DNA of 13,596 nt from Spirochaetota bacterium. GTDB taxonomy: Bacteria > Spirochaetota > Leptospiria > Turneriellales > Turneriellaceae. Location: positions 1 to 13,596 of the forward strand of contig CAUJII010000100.1 in NCBI GenBank assembly GCA_963205035.1, in the 5' to 3' direction. Below, one piece after another: positions 1-8,431 of this stretch. The notes under the pieces were generated by a model. That model saw only the letters and a list, made by a program, of their open reading frames with translations, made no database searches and was not told the DNA's origin. Position 1 is the first letter of the stretch. Each line of letters begins with the position of its first letter. Position numbers and translations under genes: made by a program.

Positions 1-281
1 AGCTCTGGGTCGTGCAGGTGATAAATTGTGGCATTTAGTTCTAAAGCCTTTTTCAGTACGCGCCCTGGTGCATGGCGCATACGATCAAAACGGCCATTCG
101 AGGCACCGACATCGTGGATGTTCACCCCGTTCTTTTGTTCATCGCCTTTGCCATCGGCCACAACGAGATGCACTTCATACCCTGTTTTCGCAAGCGACGT
201 ACATTCTTTTAAGAAAATGCGCGTGTCGTAGCGCGAGTGGACAGAGGTGAGGTGGGCGATTTTAGGAATAATTTTTGACAT
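1..281 (-). CDS. Glycosyltransferase family 4, WbpH-like, N-terminal fragment (runs off the window)
   Basis: The first 93 codons of a gene continuing beyond position 1. The ATG at 281-279 opens a protein starting MSKIIPKIAHLTSVHSRYD, followed by a stretch containing DTRIFLKECTSLAKTGYEV and VVADGKGDE. This is the usual N-terminal Rossmann-like half of GT4 enzymes found after wbpG in acetamidino-sugar O-antigen loci. The GT4 nucleotide-sugar-binding half lies outside, so donor and acceptor cannot be judged. The start overlaps the end of wbpG by 20 nt, with a weak AGG a few bases upstream, so translation is probably coupled to wbpG. Position and N-terminal sequence both fit WbpH of the P. aeruginosa O5 cluster, but this is family-level recognition. 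Role: transfer of one sugar to the lipid-linked O-unit on the cytoplasmic face of the inner membrane. Confidence 0.85.
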   Translation of the reverse strand, partial: MSKIIPKIAHLTSVHSRYDTRIFLKECTSLAKTGYEVHLVVADGKGDEQKNGVNIHDVGASNGRFDRMRHAPGRVLKKALELNATIYHLHDPE

Positions 282-1407
282 TGCGGCCTAATAATTGAGA
301 AACGGAATTTTGTATTTTCTTCATCAATTTATAGCGAGAATCCCAGTTAGGGTACTCGTTATAAGAATGACCTGGAGAGTTTATGTAATTCTCTAATTCG
401 GAAACGGTTATCCCCAGTTTTTTGGCGATATATTGTTTATCTTCGCGTAGTTCTGTTTCATTATAAAGGGGTTTTTGTAATTCCCGTAATGCTTCGTCTC
501 GAGTTATTTCACCGGCTACAATCAAACTCGAAAGATGCTGTTTGCGTTTGTCCATATTGAATTTTACGGGCAAGTAATGGTTTTGAAAAAATTTCGTGAA
601 GCGCGATTCGCCGTGTTTGCGTTCGTATGCTTTGTAGCCCACTTTTTCTTGCAATTCTTTTAATGCTCTTCCTTTGGAGTAGGGCATAAAATTTAGCGGC
701 CGCACCGTTTTCATTTTTTTTATAAAAGGGTAATAAAAATAGTAATCAAAAAAACTAATTGTTGTATAATCTTTTAGTGGAGCCGTTCCGAATTTTTTAT
801 GGATCGCTCTTAAATTGATCGCATCCATCGCCGCATGGTGCCAAGACGCAGCGCTAATCCCTTCCGTTGCAATATTACCGCCATTGATGACATAATTTAT
901 TTTATTTTTAACAGCGAAATGATACAGTGTCGCAAAGAAAGCGTGGTCTTGAGGTACGTCTTGGTTGGCAACGCCGGATTTTAGATAAGCGAGTTGTAAA
1001 TCTTTAACTTCCGGCCAATTCATGACGTGTGTGTGTAAGTCGTAATTACAAAATTTTACAAGTTTTTCAATGTTATGAACGGCAAGCTCGCTATTCCAGC
1101 CGGCATCGACATGCACAACCAAGGGACGCAAGCCATAGTCTTTGAGCACGAGTGCTAAGTAAGAGCTATCCAGACCGCCGCTTAGCCCCAAAATGCAATC
1201 GTATTCTTTACCCGCTCCTTCTTTTTTGATACGCTCAAAAATGGCGTTTAACCGTTTTTTCCCTTCTTCGTTGGGAAACCACCGCTTTCGTGTAACGGCA
1301 TCAAACTCAAGACAATGGCTGTAAACGCCTTGCGTGTCAAAAGTGATTGCTGTGTCTGTTGTGTCCATCACGCAGCGCGTGCATGTTTGATTTTTTTTGT
1401 TAGCCAT
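262..1407 (-). CDS. wbpG: N-acetyl sugar amidotransferase WbpG
   Basis: A 381-residue ATP-dependent amidotransferase of the WbpG/PseA family. With HisH and HisF it is expected to turn a 3-acetamido group of a diacetamido uronic acid sugar nucleotide into acetamidino, using ammonia from HisH glutaminase. The N terminus has CTRCVMDTTDTAITFD, and the PP-loop ATPase motif SGGLDSS is at residues 76-82, followed by the family-typical VVHVDAGWNSE. Related proteins, as I remember them, carry a second Cys-x-x-Cys after the first; here it reads YSHC, so residue 29 is Tyr (codon TAC, one base from Cys TGC). The ATG at 1407 lies 1 nt after the hisF stop, which fits a HisH-HisF-WbpG set made together. The gene is AT-rich in places. 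Family assignment is secure; the exact sugar substrate is inferred from the neighbours. Confidence 0.93.
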   Translation of the reverse strand: MANKKNQTCTRCVMDTTDTAITFDTQGVYSHCLEFDAVTRKRWFPNEEGKKRLNAIFERIKKEGAGKEYDCILGLSGGLDSSYLALVLKDYGLRPLVVHVDAGWNSELAVHNIEKLVKFCNYDLHTHVMNWPEVKDLQLAYLKSGVANQDVPQDHAFFATLYHFAVKNKINYVINGGNIATEGISAASWHHAAMDAINLRAIHKKFGTAPLKDYTTISFFDYYFYYPFIKKMKTVRPLNFMPYSKGRALKELQEKVGYKAYERKHGESRFTKFFQNHYLPVKFNMDKRKQHLSSLIVAGEITRDEALRELQKPLYNETELREDKQYIAKKLGITVSELENYINSPGHSYNEYPNWDSRYKLMKKIQNSVSQLLGRNVKNYS

Positions 1408-1408
1408 T

Positions 1409-2176
1409 TTATTCTCGTTCTAAAAATAAATTCTCTAATTCCGTATAAGAAGGGTAGGTGATTAAGACGGCTTTGTGTTTACCGTGAAACGTGAACATAC
1501 TCCCTGCGGCGACGGCAGATGCTCCCGCATCGACTGCCGCCTTGAAGTCTTGCAGGCTTGCAGCTCCTCCTTGTGCAACGACAGGGATTTCCAGAGCTGT
1601 AGATATTTTCTCGACGAGCGAGAGGTCGTATCCCCGGCTCGTACCCTCATGGTCGATACTGGTCACGATAATCTCGCCCGCTCCCGCCTCTTGTGCTTTG
1701 AGAGCGTACGAAACAGCGTCTACTCCTATTTTTTTCGTTGCGTTGTGTGTCGCCACTTCATAACGCCCGAAGCGCGCTTTTTGTACATCGATACTCACGA
1801 CGATGCTTTGGGAACCCGCAATTCTTGTGGCTGCTTCCACGAGTTTTGGGTCCCTCGCAAAAGCGGAATTGATGACCACCTTTTCCACTCCCCACCGAAA
1901 AAGATTTTCGATGTGCTCTAGCGAGGTAATCCCTCCGCCGTATGCGAACGGCATGAATGCCTCGGAGGCGATGTCGCGGATCAAAGCATAATCGGGTTCT
2001 TTCCGCTCCCGTGTCGCAGAAATATCCAAGAACACCAATTCGTCCACTTCTTTTTCATTAAAAATGCGGACGGCATTGATGGGATCGCCTACGTACTTAT
2101 GGTTTTTGAATTGCTCGCCCTTGACGAGCCCACCGTTTTGCAGGAGAAGTGTAGGGATGACGCGTGTCTTAAGCAT
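1409..2176 (-). CDS. hisF: HisF-like subunit of the sugar amidotransferase (HisF2/WbpG-associated)
   Basis: A 255-residue TIM-barrel protein related to the imidazole glycerol phosphate synthase cyclase subunit. The frame is open up to 2275, but the ATG at 2176 matches the conserved start (MLKTRVIP) and overlaps the hisH stop by 8 nt; a longer start would overlap hisH by about 100 nt. Recognisable parts are VGDPINAVRIFNEKEVDELVFLD, the YGGGI phosphate-binding loop, SIDV, TSIDHEGT and VVAQGG. True HisF has CLDV near residue 9 with catalytic Asp11; here the segment is TLLL, so Asp11 is Leu, while the second acidic position (in SIDV) is kept. That pattern is familiar from HisF paralogues paired with WbpG. 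It suggests the barrel carries ammonia from HisH and no longer makes a histidine intermediate. The context between hisH and wbpG supports this. Confidence 0.93.
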   Translation of the reverse strand: MLKTRVIPTLLLQNGGLVKGEQFKNHKYVGDPINAVRIFNEKEVDELVFLDISATRERKEPDYALIRDIASEAFMPFAYGGGITSLEHIENLFRWGVEKVVINSAFARDPKLVEAATRIAGSQSIVVSIDVQKARFGRYEVATHNATKKIGVDAVSYALKAQEAGAGEIIVTSIDHEGTSRGYDLSLVEKISTALEIPVVAQGGAASLQDFKAAVDAGASAVAAGSMFTFHGKHKAVLITYPSYTELENLFLERE

Positions 2177-2795
2177 GGGTGTGTTTTGCAAAATCGGCCA
2201 GCAATCTTTTTCCAAAACGATGACTTTTCTCAGGGTGGAATTGTACGCCGAAGACATTGTCGTTTTGAACAGCACAGATGAAATCGTAACCGTAATGCGC
2301 TTTTGCGAGAACGTATGCTTCTTCGCAAACAGCGTGGTATGAATGCACGAAATAGAAACGTTCTCTCTCTGCGCTTAAGTTTTTTCTAAAGAGAACCGAA
2401 TCGCTGGAGGGCGTAATCTCATTCCAACCCATGTGTGGGATGGGCAATCGTTTCTCGGTTGTCGTATTTGTAAAATCAAATTTTCTTACAGAACCGGGAA
2501 CCCAAGCAAGCCCGGATGCGCTCCCTTCTTCGCTTTTCTCGAAAAGCAACTGCATGCCCAAGCAGATGCCCAAGAAGGGGATTTTTTTTTCTAAGACATT
2601 TTCTTGGAGTGCAGGAAGGAAGGGGTGAAGTTTTTCCATCGCGTGGTCGAATGCACCGACGCCGGGCAGAATGATCGCCGTCGAGTGCGCTAATTTGTTG
2701 CCCTTCGAAACAATCTCCGACTCATATCCCAAGTGGCGGAGCATGTTTTGTATCGAGGCGCAGTTGCCCATGCCGTAGTCAATTATTTTTATCAT
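2169..2795 (-). CDS. hisH: HisH-like glutamine amidotransferase subunit (HisH2)
   Basis: A 208-residue class I glutamine amidotransferase that releases ammonia from glutamine. It starts MIKIIDYGMGN, has the nucleophile elbow GICLGMQ with Cys78, and the His187/Glu189 pair in FHPEKSH, so the catalytic triad is complete. Length is usual for HisH. The ATG at 2795 overlaps the 3' end of wzy by 17 nt, and its own stop overlaps the hisF start by 8 nt. There are no other histidine biosynthesis genes nearby, and it sits directly ahead of hisF and wbpG, so it most likely supplies ammonia for acetamidino formation on an O-antigen sugar rather than for histidine synthesis. Confidence 0.94.
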   Translation of the reverse strand: MIKIIDYGMGNCASIQNMLRHLGYESEIVSKGNKLAHSTAIILPGVGAFDHAMEKLHPFLPALQENVLEKKIPFLGICLGMQLLFEKSEEGSASGLAWVPGSVRKFDFTNTTTEKRLPIPHMGWNEITPSSDSVLFRKNLSAERERFYFVHSYHAVCEEAYVLAKAHYGYDFICAVQNDNVFGVQFHPEKSHRFGKRLLADFAKHTHA

Positions 2796-4113
2796 GGGAG
2801 AAGGTTGTTAGAACGACGAGTAAGCCAATCCCCGAGGAAACGAGTGCTGTCGTTGCGGCTTGCTCGAGGATGATTAGGGAGAAAAGAAAGGCAATACAAA
2901 AGAATAGCTTGTTGCGATTTTGCCTATAAGCTGCGTCGAGAAAAACGAAGATACCTGAAACTAAGCAGACCGTAAAAAAATACTTGAGCCAACCGCGTGC
3001 TGCCAGGTCATAAATAAAAGTATTCGTATTCACATTTGCTTGAGCGTTGCGGAAGTATAATTTGCCTATCAAATAAGTTATCGATAAATCTCCATGGCTA
3101 CCAGTCCACGGCGACCAAAGCGAAGGCAGGGACTTGAAGAGGAAATCAAAATAAGCGGTCAGGACGTCTGCCGGAGTCACGAAAACGCGTTCAATAAAAT
3201 AATCGGCCGCGTAGGAATAATTCGTGAGCGCAAATTCAAAGACAAAAATACAGAAAATAAGGAGGAGAATGGCATTAAACCAAAACGCAATCCGGTGCAT
3301 CTTACGATGCCTGATGAGGAATCCCAAGAGACAAGTCAGCGCCGCGAAAAATACCGGAGCTTTTAGGCCGATGAGGTAATAAAAGATTAAGACACAAAAC
3401 AAAGAAAAAAGCAAAGGGGCGATTTTCAGCCGCCAACCTGCGTAGAATGCCAGAAACGGTGCAATGCCGTTGACTATCATCATGTTAAGATACGCTCGTA
3501 GGGTGCCTGCGGGGTATGTCAACCTCCCTTCGAGACGGCGCGTATAGACATCGTTGATGCCAAAACCCGCAGATGCAGGCGCGTTCGCGAATGCGAGAAC
3601 AATGCCCAGAAGGGAGATTACCATGAGTATATAGATTATTTTTGAATTCGTAAGAATATACGGTATTCGTATTTTGGGGAGTTGAATTTTCTTTATAAAT
3701 TTTGTGGAAAATTGGATGAGAAGCAGAGGGAGTATCAAGAGACAAAAATATAAGAGGAATTCGGAAATCGCCAAGGGGCCGCGCAATGCATGGAAGACGG
3801 CATAGGGGACTAATATAATAAAGCCGTAGAAAAAAGTAAAAAAATCCGACGGCCGCTTGAGTCGCGTGGGCAGAATAATCCCTATGAATAGCGTTGCCGT
3901 TAGGACAATCGATACATTTTGAAAATTCCAAATGATGGGGACATGGCCTGACTGCGCTCTTAAATCGACAATTTCTAACTGGTACACCGCCACCAAACCT
4001 GCCGCAAGGCAGAAAACGCGAATTATACCCCAAAGGCGAGGTGAAAGGAAACGACGAGTTTTGCCTTTTCTCTTCTCCTTCATTAAAGAATTTTCTCTAA
4101 AGAATAAATTCAA
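2779..4113 (-). CDS. wzy: O-antigen polymerase Wzy (putative)
   Basis: A hydrophobic 444-residue protein with about ten to twelve likely membrane segments and no soluble enzyme motif, placed directly after wzx. This fits Wzy, which joins O-units on the periplasmic face of the inner membrane. A polar loop around residues 185-206 reads NDVYTRRLEGRLTYPAG, and R192 to G203 matches the RX10G pattern reported, to my memory, in periplasmic loops of P. aeruginosa Wzy. A second long polar region near residues 300-370 could be the other large periplasmic loop. Wzy proteins share little sequence, so the call rests on topology, length and position. The start is uncertain: a TTG at 4113 overlaps the wzx stop (TTGA) with GGGAAAG upstream, while an ATG at 4083 gives a protein ten residues shorter with a weaker ribosome site. 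Confidence 0.82.
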   Translation of the reverse strand: MNLFFRENSLMKEKRKGKTRRFLSPRLWGIIRVFCLAAGLVAVYQLEIVDLRAQSGHVPIIWNFQNVSIVLTATLFIGIILPTRLKRPSDFFTFFYGFIILVPYAVFHALRGPLAISEFLLYFCLLILPLLLIQFSTKFIKKIQLPKIRIPYILTNSKIIYILMVISLLGIVLAFANAPASAGFGINDVYTRRLEGRLTYPAGTLRAYLNMMIVNGIAPFLAFYAGWRLKIAPLLFSLFCVLIFYYLIGLKAPVFFAALTCLLGFLIRHRKMHRIAFWFNAILLLIFCIFVFEFALTNYSYAADYFIERVFVTPADVLTAYFDFLFKSLPSLWSPWTGSHGDLSITYLIGKLYFRNAQANVNTNTFIYDLAARGWLKYFFTVCLVSGIFVFLDAAYRQNRNKLFFCIAFLFSLIILEQAATTALVSSGIGLLVVLTTFSHDKNN

Positions 4114-5339
4114 AATTGCTTTCCCAGACTAAACCGGTATGACATCCATAGATAAATTATATAGAGGAGTGCATAACCCAAGCTATACATTTTAAGGGCG
4201 TCTGTGTAAGAAGCGTTTAGAGTGAGCGTGAGGTATGTCATCATTAGCAATCCGATTTGCCACAGCAAATCTAAATGTTGTTTGCCGGCAATATATGCCA
4301 TGTAGCTTAAGGGGCTTGCGACAAAGCGCATTGCAAAAAGAGGCAATAGCCAGATAGCCATAGCACCAGAGGGTCGCCATTTTTCTCCAAATGCCAAGAC
4401 AAAAAGCCATTCGCTCGAGAAAAATAGGACAATGCAAAAAACGATGGCCCCCAAGGCCAAGACCTTAAGAGTCTGCATATATTCTGCACTGCATTCCCCC
4501 CGCATGCGATAACTTGCGGCGGCGTGGCGTTTGAATACATCCAAGACGGAAGCGCCCAAAAGGCCAGTGGGGGCGCCGAGCGTGCGCATCGTCAACGCCA
4601 GTAGGCCGGCAATCTCTGAACCGAAGCGATGGGTTATGATAAATATCGGCAGTTGGCCTCCTACCGTACTGATGGAGTCTGCGGGGAGAGAAAAAAATGG
4701 AAAACGCCGATGCCGCGACCAAAACCAGCGGAGCGTATTTTTCATCGAATGAAAGTCGGAACTTTTTAACGGCATGAGCCGCAGTGAAAAGCCTGCGGCG
4801 ATACCAACACCGACAAGATACGAAGCCGCAAGAGACTCAGCAGATTTGAAAAAAATACCTGCGCCAATTTGGCAGACGGTAATAGATGCCGCTTGTACGA
4901 TGCGCATCCACGAGAGCCGATGGTAATATGCTTCGGCCGCAGCCCACGATGTCCATGTCTGTGTCGCTGCAAGAAGAAGTGCGGTGGGGATTGCGATGAC
5001 GACGAGCAGCGTGGGCATGTCTTTCAAAATAGATGGAGCGACAATTAAGAGGATGGCTAAGAGAATCGTTGCCGCACATGCTGCTGCGATGCTCGTGAGG
5101 AGTGTCGCGGCGACTCCCCGCCGCCGAGGTGTACCGTCTTCTTCGATCGCGAGCGCGGTCTCGAAACGCCCGGTCAGAACCACCGCCAAGATGAGCACGG
5201 CCCCCAACCAAGCCGAATACGCCCCGTACGCAACAGGGGCATAGAGTCGAGCGATGATAAGCGACCCGAAGATGGGGATGCTCTGCGCTGTTGCTGTGCC
5301 GGTGAGGACAGATGCGACATTTTTCCAGAAGACGTTCAT
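4110..5339 (-). CDS. wzx: O-antigen flippase Wzx (polysaccharide transporter family)
   Basis: A 409-residue integral membrane protein with about twelve hydrophobic segments. The N terminus, containing TATAQSIPIFGSLIIARLY and later GAYSAWLGAVLIL and GRFETALAIEE, is typical of Wzx/MOP-superfamily flippases, which move undecaprenyl-diphosphate-linked O-units across the inner membrane. The motif FETALA after the second membrane segment is frequent in this family. The ATG at 5339 follows the preceding glycosyltransferase by 34 nt with only a weak ribosome site. Base composition is uneven: the 5' part is very GC-rich (about 70% in the sampled line 5101-5160), while the 3' part is closer to 45-50%. 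The substrate is presumably the O-unit built by the surrounding transferases; this is inferred from context. Confidence 0.92.
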   Translation of the reverse strand: MNVFWKNVASVLTGTATAQSIPIFGSLIIARLYAPVAYGAYSAWLGAVLILAVVLTGRFETALAIEEDGTPRRRGVAATLLTSIAAACAATILLAILLIVAPSILKDMPTLLVVIAIPTALLLAATQTWTSWAAAEAYYHRLSWMRIVQAASITVCQIGAGIFFKSAESLAASYLVGVGIAAGFSLRLMPLKSSDFHSMKNTLRWFWSRHRRFPFFSLPADSISTVGGQLPIFIITHRFGSEIAGLLALTMRTLGAPTGLLGASVLDVFKRHAAASYRMRGECSAEYMQTLKVLALGAIVFCIVLFFSSEWLFVLAFGEKWRPSGAMAIWLLPLFAMRFVASPLSYMAYIAGKQHLDLLWQIGLLMMTYLTLTLNASYTDALKMYSLGYALLYIIYLWMSYRFSLGKQF

Positions 5340-5373
5340 TTAAGCGACTTGCTATTAAGACTTTGTCCTGTTC

Positions 5374-6513
5374 TTATATCTGGAGCATCTTACCGTAAGC
5401 CGCTAACATTCTTGCTTCTTGAATTTCCCAAGAGTTTTCACAAGCCACACGGTAAGCGTTGGTTCTCATCTTCTCTAAATCTTGCGAAAGGAATTTATCG
5501 ATTGCTTGATTTATTCCTCTCGCGCTATAGTCATCTATCACTGCGCCCATTCCATTTTTGGTAACTATCGCGGCCATATCTTTCATATTGGAAACCAACA
5601 CAGGGAGCCCCGCCATCGCATACTCAAAGAGTTTGTTGGGCATACAGTAATAATAAGATAAGCAAGTATTCTCAATTAAAGAAATAGCAAAATCAGAAGA
5701 TGCGGTATAATCGAGTACAACATCAGGTGGCACAGCGGGGAAGAAGAAAATATTATTCTGATGGACAGCGATGTTCTGAATATCTATTGCTAACTCGCCA
5801 TAGCCCATAAATACGGCCACTACTTTGTCGTCCAATCGTGTTTTGAATGCATCCAATATTAAATGGATGCCCCGTCCTCTTGTAAGGAGACCCTGATAAA
5901 GCAAGATGATTTGTTTTTTTTGAATTCCTAACTGCTTGCGAAAATGATTGTTGACTATCAGTTTACGTTTATTCGGTGCATTGAGTACAACGGCTGGGCG
6001 TGTTATATTATATTCGTTTGCATACCAGTCCGCAATACTTTCACTGACGACAAACATCAAGTCCGCTTTATGAATCAGCTTTCTTTCTAACCACTTCGAA
6101 AGCCGTTTCTTTATGCTCAAGCCACCTACTTGCTCGGTTTCTAATTCATGAGCATCGTATACAACCATAGACTTTAAGAAAATCTTACAAAATAACGCTA
6201 TAGGTAAAACACTTAGAGCATGGGCGTTGACTACTGATGGCTTTTTTTTGGCCAGCAGAAAAACTGCACGCATGAAAAATTCAATGTATTTTATGCCCTG
6301 AAAGAAAAGGCTTTTAGGCAAATTTCTTGTTTTCAGCCGCAGCCGATAAAGATCAATACCCTCTGCTATCACCGCATACTCAGGCAATGTTTCAGAGCCA
6401 AGTGCAACTATTGTTATATTCTCAAAAGTATTGTTATTTTTTAATGTCTTTACCTGCTTCAGCACACGACTTGCATTGGTGAATTCATTCATAACAAGAT
6501 GAACATTAGTCAT
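5374..6513 (-). CDS. Glycosyltransferase family 4
   Basis: A 379-residue GT4 (GT-B fold) cytoplasmic glycosyltransferase. The N-terminal half has VVNAHALSVLPIA and VVYDAHELETEQ; the C-terminal half has LLYQGLLTRGRGIHLILDAF, FMGYGE and the PNKLFEYAMAGLPVL donor-binding region, where Glu277 is the likely second Glu of the EX7E-type motif. I chose the ATG at 6513 over an in-frame TTG at 6528 (five residues longer), because ATG is the commoner start and GAGG/GGG lie upstream at workable spacing. The gene begins 27 nt after the asnB stop. It is markedly AT-rich (roughly 38% G+C in sampled lines) compared with the asnB gene before it (about 55%), a sign of separate origin. Sugar specificity is unknown. 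Confidence 0.9.
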   Translation of the reverse strand: MTNVHLVMNEFTNASRVLKQVKTLKNNNTFENITIVALGSETLPEYAVIAEGIDLYRLRLKTRNLPKSLFFQGIKYIEFFMRAVFLLAKKKPSVVNAHALSVLPIALFCKIFLKSMVVYDAHELETEQVGGLSIKKRLSKWLERKLIHKADLMFVVSESIADWYANEYNITRPAVVLNAPNKRKLIVNNHFRKQLGIQKKQIILLYQGLLTRGRGIHLILDAFKTRLDDKVVAVFMGYGELAIDIQNIAVHQNNIFFFPAVPPDVVLDYTASSDFAISLIENTCLSYYYCMPNKLFEYAMAGLPVLVSNMKDMAAIVTKNGMGAVIDDYSARGINQAIDKFLSQDLEKMRTNAYRVACENSWEIQEARMLAAYGKMLQI

Positions 6514-6540
6514 TGTGCCCGGCCTCAAGTTGATTGCGAG

Positions 6541-8427
6541 TTATTGCCATTGGAATTGAGAATACCATCTACAAAAATTTATCCACCGCCAAACTTGCCA
6601 AGAGAAAGGTTTCTTTCCCCCGACAACCGAATCAAACTCTTGCAACATTTTGGCTTGGTCGAGAAAAGGCAGGTTCAAATCAGGACGCAGCCATTCGCGG
6701 ACTAGAGGTGCCATACCGAATAGCCAATCTTGCTCAGGAGTAGCGAAGCCTATTTTGTCACGCCGGTCCAAGACGTCGTCGGGGACGATCCCACGCATTG
6801 CCGCACGAAAGACGTGCTTGGTTTCACCGTCCGGAGATATTAAGAACTCCTCTGGCATGGAGAGTAGCAAATCTGCCATTTCTAGCGTTAGAAATGGAAC
6901 CCTGCTCTCGATTGAGAAGCGCATAGAATTCCGATCTCCGTGGCGCAATAAGCTCGGAAGCCCTCGACGCTTGAGTGCTAGTGCGAGTTCTGCCATGACG
7001 CGACGCCCACGCAGCTCATCGTCAGGACGTTCGCGGGGTGCCTTCAGTTGCACATTAGCATTTTGTAATGGACGGGCATCAATCCAATCGGGTATTGCTT
7101 TCTTGCCGTAGAGGCGGCGCAGTAAGGCATATAAACGCCCCCCTGTTATTTCGGATACCAACCACTTGGTGCCCAACATGCGGCTGCGTCCCGGCCATTT
7201 TGCCCATTCTCTCAAAAATTGCCAGGCTTGGATGAGATGCCCCGTTTCTAACAAGCTGTGCAGTCTGGGGCCAGGGTAGCCGTTATAGCCAGCGAGCATT
7301 TCATCGGCACCTTGGCCGTCCAATGTAACGGTGATACGTTGCTCTTTAGCTAATTGGAATACCCGATACTGTGCATAGATACTCGTGCTGCCGAAAGGTT
7401 CACCCTGGGCGCGGATCATGTCGTCCAGGTCACGCGCCAATTCGGCGCCCGTGGCGGAGACCTTGTGTGGTACGGCGCCTATATGCGCGTTGATGCGATC
7501 CACCCAATGCTCCTCGTTTACATCGCTGCCTTGAGCGATGAAGCTGAAAGTGTGTATGGGTAAATCCGGCTCGACGTAGCGCATGGCGCAGGCTACGGAG
7601 GATGAATCAATTCCACCCGATAGTGCGACACCCAGAGGGACATCGCTGCGCAGGTGTAGGCGAATATTTTGCAAAAACTGCTCGCGTACCTGTTCCACAG
7701 CATCGGCAAATTTCCAACTTGGGCGTTCTTGGATTTGTGGCGTCCACCAGCAATGCGGTGGGTTTGTTTGCCCGGTTTCCAAATCGACAGTAAGCCAATG
7801 ACCAGGCAACAAGTGATGAATACCATCAAAAAAACTTTGTGGCCCACTATCGTAATCGCCGTGCACCAGATAATCATAGGCGCGTTGCCAGTTGAGTTGC
7901 GGCTGGGCAGATAGCAGAGTCAGTAGAGCGGGGATTTCCGATGCAAAGCGAAAGCCCTCTGTGCCGCTTGAATAGAAAAATGGTTTAATACCAAAGGCAT
8001 CGCGCACACAAGTTAGAGTGTGTGCGGAGCGATCCAGTATGACAAAGGCAAACATACCTTTCAAGCGCTCTAGGCAGCTGTTGCCCCATTGCACCCAAGC
8101 AGCAAGTAAGACCTCGGTATCAGAATCTGAGACAAATCGGTGCCCGCAAGATTCCAGTTCAAGCCGCAGTTCACGGTAGTTATAGATCTCGCCGTTGAAG
8201 ACAATCGCCCAGCGCCCGTCTTGCGAATGCATGGGCTGGTGGCCGGCAGCGCTCAAGTCGATGATCGACAGACGTGACTGTGCTAATCCAATCGTGGCTT
8301 TTCCTATGGGGTAAAATGAGCAGCCGTTGTCATCGGGGCCGCGGTGCCGCAGTGCGTGCAAGGCTTGTGGCAAACTCCTGGCTGCTATTTCGTGATGATT
8401 CCACCATCCTCCGGTAATTCCGCACAT
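6541..8427 (-). CDS. asnB: Asparagine synthase-type glutamine amidotransferase (AsnB/WbpS-like)
   Basis: A 628-residue two-domain enzyme. The N-terminal glutaminase domain begins MCGITGG, so Cys2 is the nucleophile after Met removal; RLSIIDLSAAGHQPM and FNGEIYNYRELR are standard for the domain. The C-terminal synthetase domain has the ATP pyrophosphatase loop SGGIDSS at residues 270-276, DGQGADE at 370-376 and SIESRVPFL further on. All key motifs are intact. In general this family makes asparagine from aspartate and glutamine. Inside O-antigen operons, paralogues such as WbpS of P. aeruginosa O6 are thought to convert a uronic acid carboxyl into a carboxamide; with a uronic acid dehydrogenase upstream, that role is likely here but is inferred. 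The gene starts 4 nt after the preceding GT4 stop and shares its higher G+C. Confidence 0.92.
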   Translation of the reverse strand: MCGITGGWWNHHEIAARSLPQALHALRHRGPDDNGCSFYPIGKATIGLAQSRLSIIDLSAAGHQPMHSQDGRWAIVFNGEIYNYRELRLELESCGHRFVSDSDTEVLLAAWVQWGNSCLERLKGMFAFVILDRSAHTLTCVRDAFGIKPFFYSSGTEGFRFASEIPALLTLLSAQPQLNWQRAYDYLVHGDYDSGPQSFFDGIHHLLPGHWLTVDLETGQTNPPHCWWTPQIQERPSWKFADAVEQVREQFLQNIRLHLRSDVPLGVALSGGIDSSSVACAMRYVEPDLPIHTFSFIAQGSDVNEEHWVDRINAHIGAVPHKVSATGAELARDLDDMIRAQGEPFGSTSIYAQYRVFQLAKEQRITVTLDGQGADEMLAGYNGYPGPRLHSLLETGHLIQAWQFLREWAKWPGRSRMLGTKWLVSEITGGRLYALLRRLYGKKAIPDWIDARPLQNANVQLKAPRERPDDELRGRRVMAELALALKRRGLPSLLRHGDRNSMRFSIESRVPFLTLEMADLLLSMPEEFLISPDGETKHVFRAAMRGIVPDDVLDRRDKIGFATPEQDWLFGMAPLVREWLRPDLNLPFLDQAKMLQEFDSVVGGKKPFSWQVWRWINFCRWYSQFQWQ

Positions 8428-8431
8428 TGAA

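Noticed and set aside
2177..2275. Upstream in-frame extension of hisF by 33 residues
   Set aside because: It would overlap hisH by over 100 nt, and the extra residues do not resemble a HisF N terminus; MLKTRVIP at 2176 does.
2169..2795. HisH/HisF as histidine biosynthesis genes
   Set aside because: There are no other his genes around them, they are immediately followed by wbpG, and HisF lacks the first catalytic Asp.
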